Positions 60,614 to 64,000 of a stretch of DNA of 64,000 nucleotides are shown here, piece after piece. Each line of letters opens with the position of its first letter. Position 1 is the first letter of the stretch. Source of the stretch: Microbacterium aurantiacum. GTDB lineage: Bacteria; Actinomycetota; Actinomycetes; Actinomycetales; Microbacteriaceae. The DNA is taken from NCBI RefSeq assembly GCF_021654035.1, contig NZ_JAJPDW010000001.1, positions 868,001 to 932,000 of the forward strand. Reading direction: 5' to 3'. A program made the translations under genes and the position numbers. The notes under the pieces are model-generated. The model was not told where the DNA came from, made no database searches, and saw nothing but the letters and a program-made list of their open reading frames with translations.

Positions 60614-61125
60614 CCGGGCGGATCCTCGCGGACGGCGCGATCCTCCGTGCCGCCGCGTCCGATGACGCGCCCGGCATCCTGTCGTGCATCCAGGCGCTCG
60701 CCGTCTACGAACGCGAGCCGGATGCCGTCGAGAACACCGTCGAGGCGCTCACCGAGACGCTCTTCGGCGCCGAGCCGCGCGCGTTCGCGCACGTGGTGGA
60801 GCGCGACGGGGAGGTGAAGGCCATCGCCGTGTGGTTCCTCACCTACTCGACCTGGACGGGCCGTCACGGCATCTGGCTCGAGGACCTCTTCGTCCACGAA
60901 TCGGAGCGCGGTCGCGGATACGGGAAGAGCCTCCTGTCGGCCCTCGCGGGCATCTGTGCCGAGCGCGGTTATCCGCGACTGGAATGGACGGTGCTGGACT
61001 GGAATACTCCGGCCGTGGAGTTCTATCGCGCGATCGGCGCCGAACCGATGAGCGAGTGGACGACGCAGCGGATGACGGGGGACCGGCTCGCCGCCCTCGC
61101 GGCGCTGAACGGACCCCGAGACTGA
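60610..61125 (+). CDS. GNAT N-acetyltransferase (diamine type)
   Basis: A 171-residue GNAT enzyme. Seen: AILRAAASDDAPGILSCIQA, WTGRHGIWLEDLFVHE, the acetyl-CoA loop ERGRGYGKSLLSALAG and WNTPAVEFYRAIGAEPM. This resembles spermidine/diamine acetyltransferases. GTG 60610 overlaps the preceding gene. Confidence 0.88.
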   Translation: MTGRILADGAILRAAASDDAPGILSCIQALAVYEREPDAVENTVEALTETLFGAEPRAFAHVVERDGEVKAIAVWFLTYSTWTGRHGIWLEDLFVHESERGRGYGKSLLSALAGICAERGYPRLEWTVLDWNTPAVEFYRAIGAEPMSEWTTQRMTGDRLAALAALNGPRD

Positions 61126-61139
61126 GAGGAAGCGATCGC

Positions 61140-61652
61140 ATGGTGCAGGTCCGCGTGGCGGGGGTGGCCCTCGACGCCGCCCAGCAGCACGTCATCCTTT
61201 TGAAGCCCCTCGAGGACCTCCCTGGGGAGGGGCGCCTCCTGCCCATCTGGATCGGCGTACAGGAGGCGACGTCGATTCTCGTCGCCGTCGAGGGTGCTCC
61301 CGTGCCGAGGCCGCTCGCGCACGATCTCATGCGCGAGATCCTCGACACCCTCGGTGCGACCGTCGACCGCGTCGAGGTGACGCGTATCGATGAGGGCACG
61401 TACTACGCCGACGTCGTGCTGGACACCCCCGTCGGTTCTCGCGTGGTCGATGCCCGGCCGTCGGATGCCGTGGCGCTGGCTTCGCGGACCGGAGCGTCGA
61501 TCTTCGTCGCCGACGAGGTGCTGGCCGAGGCGGGCGTGATCGACACCGTCACCGGGGAGGACGAGGACGGCGTCCCGGTGGATGCGGAGGAGAGCGTGGA
61601 CGAGTTCAAGCGCTTCCTGGAGGATGTCGATCCCGACGATTTCCGCGGCTGA
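61140..61652 (+). CDS. Bifunctional-nuclease (BFN/DUF151) domain protein
   Basis: A 170-residue protein with a DUF151 domain. Seen: VILLKPLEDLPGEGRLLPIW, IGVQEATSIL, RPLAHDLMREILDTLGATVD, GTYYADVVLD and RPSDAVALASRTGASIFVAD. Plant homologues have RNase/DNase activity; the bacterial role is not established. The C-terminal tail is acidic. ATG 61140 has GAGAGGA upstream. Confidence 0.93.
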   Translation: MVQVRVAGVALDAAQQHVILLKPLEDLPGEGRLLPIWIGVQEATSILVAVEGAPVPRPLAHDLMREILDTLGATVDRVEVTRIDEGTYYADVVLDTPVGSRVVDARPSDAVALASRTGASIFVADEVLAEAGVIDTVTGEDEDGVPVDAEESVDEFKRFLEDVDPDDFRG

Positions 61653-61661
61653 GCGCAGAGA

Positions 61662-62165
61662 TCAGTCGCGGCGGCGGCGCTCGATGAGGATCGTGTCGCG
61701 CCACTGCCCGGCCCAGGGGCCGAAGCTCATCAGGGCGATGCGTTCACGCCTGCCGACCTCGCGGAAGCCCGCACGGCGGTGCAGGGAGAGGCTGGCGGGG
61801 TTCTCCGGGAAGACACTCGCCTGGACCGTCCAGATCCCGGCGCGGTCGGCCGCATCGAGGAACGCGGCGAGGAGATCGGACCCGACCCCTCGTCCCCGGG
61901 CCGACGTCGCCACGTACACGGAGTGCTCCAGGACGCCGCGGTACACGTCGCGGGACGAGACCGGGGAGGCTGCCACCCATCCGAGGACGACGTCCTCTCG
62001 GACGGCGACGAGCCGTGCGATTGACGCCCGGGTCGCGTCGAAGGCCTCCCATGTCGGGGGATCCGGATCGAAAGTCGCGTTCCCCGCCCGGATCCCCTCA
62101 CGGTAGATCTCCTCGACCGCCGGCCAGTCGGCCTCGACGAGGGGGCGGATCCGCACCCCGCTCAC
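61662..62165 (-). CDS. ArsN/PAT-type N-acetyltransferase
   Basis: A 167-residue GNAT protein. Seen: VRIRPLVEADWPAVEEIYRE, NATFDPDPPTWEAFD, VLGWVAASPVSSRDVYRGVL, EHSVYVATSARGRGVGSDLL and ASVFPENPASLSLHRRAGF. This is the phosphinothricin acetyltransferase pattern, and its coupling (GTGA) to an ArsR gene points to ArsN, which acetylates arsinothricin or phosphinothricin. Substrate is inferred from context. Confidence 0.88.
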   Translation of the reverse strand: MSGVRIRPLVEADWPAVEEIYREGIRAGNATFDPDPPTWEAFDATRASIARLVAVREDVVLGWVAASPVSSRDVYRGVLEHSVYVATSARGRGVGSDLLAAFLDAADRAGIWTVQASVFPENPASLSLHRRAGFREVGRRERIALMSFGPWAGQWRDTILIERRRRD

Positions 62166-62440
62166 GCGCGGAGGAAGCCGGCGGCGCGGGCGAGGGCGGC
62201 CGGCTCCACGCGGTAGTAGGCCCAGCGGCCGCGCTGTTCGCGAGAGGCGAGCCCGGCTTCGACGAGGAGACGCATGTGGTGCGACACGGTCGGCTGCGCG
62301 AGCCCCACGGGGGCGGTGAGGTCGCAGATGCACGCCTCGCCTCCCTCGGAGGAAGCGATCAGCGACATCAATCGGACGCGGGTGGGGTCGCCGAGCGCCT
62401 TGAAGATACGGGCGATTGGCTCCGCGTCGGCGGGCGACAG
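62162..62440 (-). CDS. arsR: ArsR arsenic-type repressor without a normal start
   Basis: An ArsR-family winged helix. Seen: IARIFKALGDPTRVRLMSLI, the As(III) site Cys-x-Cys in GEACICDL, HTH LAQPTVSHHMRLLVEAGLAS and the wing RGRWAYYRVEP. The frame is open up to a stop at 62516-62518 but contains no ATG or GTG before the domain; CTG 62440 or TTG 62371 are the only candidates, and TTG would cut the first helices. The true start codon seems to have been deleted with the start of arsO. Confidence 0.75.
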   Translation of the reverse strand: MSPADAEPIARIFKALGDPTRVRLMSLIASSEGGEACICDLTAPVGLAQPTVSHHMRLLVEAGLASREQRGRWAYYRVEPAALARAAGFLRA

Positions 62441-62468
62441 GGCGATTGCGTCCGCCGGTGTCGCGCAC

Positions 62469-63710
62469 GTGGTCGAAGCCGGTGCGGGCCCGGCATCCGC
62501 CGTCGCCGAGTGGGATCACGTGCGACTCTTCTCCGAATGGCCGGAGGTCATCGACGCCGCTGCGGCGCGGTTGCTGAGGTCCCGGGGCTGGACTGCCCCG
62601 ACGTCCGGCTACCCCACGGGTGCGCAGTGGATCTCGGGGTACCTCGTCCCGCTCGCGGACGCGGTGGGTGACCGTGTCCGCTACGACGCGCGCGTCACCG
62701 GGGTGTCCCGTGTCGGCCGCGACCGCCTCGTCGACGCGGGGCGCGGGGACCAGCCCTTCGTCGTCCACGTGCAGTCCGCGGACGGCGCGGAGGAGCGCCT
62801 CCTCGGCCGGGCTGTCGTGGACGCATCGGGCACGTGGGGATCGCCGAACCCCGCCGGGGCCGACGGGCTGCCGGCGATCGGCGAACGGGCGGCGACCGAC
62901 CTGCTGTCCTATCGGATCCCCGACTTCCGGGACCGCGCGGGTTTCGAGGGCCGGCACACCGTCGTCATCGGGTCCGGCCACTCCGCGATCACCGCCGTCC
63001 TCGCCCTGGCCCGGATGGCCCGACGGGACCCGGAGACGCGTGTGACGTGGGCGCTGCGGCGCGCTGACGCCGGCGGCGCTTACGGTGGCGGTGCGGGCGA
63101 CGAGCTCCCCGCCCGCGGCGCGCTCGGTCGGCGTGCGCGCGAGGCCGTCGACGCGGGCCTGGTCGAGCTCGTCATCGCGTTCCGCGTCGAACGCGTCGAA
63201 CGCGACGAGGCCCGGGTCTCGCTGGTCGCCGAAGACGGTCGCAGGCTGATGGCCGATCGCGCCGTCGTCCTCACCGGATTCCGCCCCGACCTGTCGTTCC
63301 TCAGTGAGGTGCGCCTGGACCTCGATCCGACGCTGCAGGCGCCCCGCCGCATCGCGGCGGAGATCGATCCGAACGCCCACTCCTGCGGATCGGTGGCGGC
63401 CACCGGTGCGGTCGACCTCGCTCAGCCGGAGCCGGGGTTCTACCTCGTCGGGGCGAAGTCGTACGGTCGCGCACCGACGTTTTTGGCCCTCACCGGCTAC
63501 GAGCAGGTCCGCAGTGTCGTGGCCGAACTCGCCGGCGACCGGGAGGCGGCGCGGCGCGTGGAGCTCGTTCTCCCCGACACCGGGGTGTGCGGCGGTGCGG
63601 GACTCTTCGACGCCCCGGCCGCGACGTCCGACGGGGGTGGATGCTGCGCGGTGCCGTCCGTGCCGGCCTCCGGAGTGTTGCAGATCGGTCGCGCCCCCGC
63701 GCAGGTGTGA
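62469..63710 (+). pseudogene. arsO: ArsO-type flavoprotein, N-terminally truncated
   Basis: Seen: EWDHVRLFSEWPEV, WISGYLVPLADAV, the second nucleotide site VVIGSGHSAITAVLALARMA, VLTGFRPDLSF, GFYLVGAKSYGRAPTF and Cys-rich tail GVCGGAG and GGCCAV. Family members begin with an FAD-binding GxGxxG segment of about 35 residues; here the similarity starts at VVEAGAGPASAV, just after that segment. GTG 62469 is the first in-frame start near the break. Without the FAD loop the product should be inactive. Confidence 0.7.
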
Positions 63711-63743
63711 GGGACGGAGGACGCCGTCGACGTCCCGCCCGGA

Positions 63744-64000
63744 TCAGGACCGGGCGTCGGCGGTGGTGACCACCGCGGGATCCGGCGCGGCGACCGGGAA
63801 GAGGAGGCGCACGACGAGCAGTCCGACCGCGGCGCCGACCAGCTGCGCGCCGATGAACGCCGGGGCGGATGCCGGGGCGATCCCCGCGAAGGTGTCGCTG
63901 AACATGCGTCCGATCGTGATGGCGGGGTTGGCGAAGCTCGTCGACGACGTGAAGAAGTACGCGCCGCCGATGTAGGCGCCGACCGCCGGTGCCGCCCACG
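63744..64000 (-). CDS. MIP/aquaporin-family channel, C-terminal part (partial)
   Basis: The frame enters from the right edge and ends at 63744. Seen: AAPAVGAYIGGAYFFTSSTS, FANPAITIGRMFSDTFAGI with the second NPA box, a last helix AFIGAQLVGAAVGLLVV, and a polar tail. Aquaporins of this type (AqpS) occur in arsenic operons, where they let arsenite leave the cell. It converges on arsO. Confidence 0.88.
   Translation of the reverse strand, partial: WAAPAVGAYIGGAYFFTSSTSFANPAITIGRMFSDTFAGIAPASAPAFIGAQLVGAAVGLLVVRLLFPVAAPDPAVVTTADARS

Noticed and set aside
1..64000. tRNA, rRNA, CRISPR array or prophage genes
   Set aside because: No cloverleaf-like sequence, no short direct repeat array with unique spacers and no phage structural proteins were seen.

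Overview
The window is high-GC DNA that looks like a member of the Microbacteriaceae (Microbacterium or a close relative). Support comes from strong G/C bias at third codon positions, many GTG starts, tight ATGA/GTGA gene overlaps, and families common in that group: a CP-ATP-grasp/alpha-E plus transglutaminase operon, a class F sortase with a CHRD protein, a TrxR-methyltransferase fusion, and DUF427, DUF2200 and DUF6226 proteins. At least fifteen genes have a TAnnnT or CAnnnT -10 hexamer six or seven bases before the start codon, so leaderless transcription is common here. No tRNA, rRNA or CRISPR array was seen. No database search was possible, so family names rest on recognised motifs.

Layout. 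1-9.8 kb: redox and housekeeping genes (LLM flavin oxidoreductase, Pr6Pr membrane protein, disulfide oxidoreductase, DUF427, MsrA, DsbA-like protein, PadR regulator, UbiB-like kinase, Nudix CoA pyrophosphatase, DUF6226). 9.8-11.9 kb: PhzF, a decayed locus with shifting frames, and a DUF1801 protein. 11.9-16.8 kb: a large inverted repeat, the CP-ATP-grasp/alpha-E and transglutaminase pair, and an FAD amine-oxidase-like enzyme.

16.9-28.9 kb: an apparent acquired island of visibly lower GC for using plant rhamnosides. It carries GH3 and GH78 glycosidases, an MFS transporter, a MarR regulator, a sugar ABC importer without its own ATPase, and an HSL-type esterase. A broken serine resolvase lies at one end and a transposase tail at the other. 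Three copies of a 19-bp palindrome (GATTGTC-N5-GACAATC) sit at its three promoters and define a local MarR regulon.

28.9-41.8 kb: iron-siderophore uptake under a DtxR-type box, class F sortase with a truncated CHRD protein, a class A beta-lactamase-like lipoprotein, a DUF2945 pair, the TrxR-methyltransferase fusion with a divergent XRE-cupin regulator, HNH endonuclease, an SLT-like cell-wall protein with a pseudoknot-like leader, DUF2200, a DMT transporter, then three tandem 153-bp palindromic repeats. 41.8-53.7 kb: a two-glycosyltransferase operon (one fused to HEAT repeats), a PhrB-type photolyase lacking its Fe-S cysteines, Dps, a CitAB-like two-component system next to a TctCBA transporter, and a NERD-like membrane protein. 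53.7-64 kb: an O-acetylhomoserine sulfhydrylase-like enzyme with a flavin monooxygenase, an OpuC-type osmoprotectant ABC operon, small enzymes, and an arsenic locus (ArsN-like acetyltransferase, ArsR, ArsO, aquaporin) that has apparently lost the starts of both divergent genes. The best candidates for new biology are the rhamnoside regulon, the damaged ars junction, the 153-bp repeat array and the cysteine-poor photolyase.
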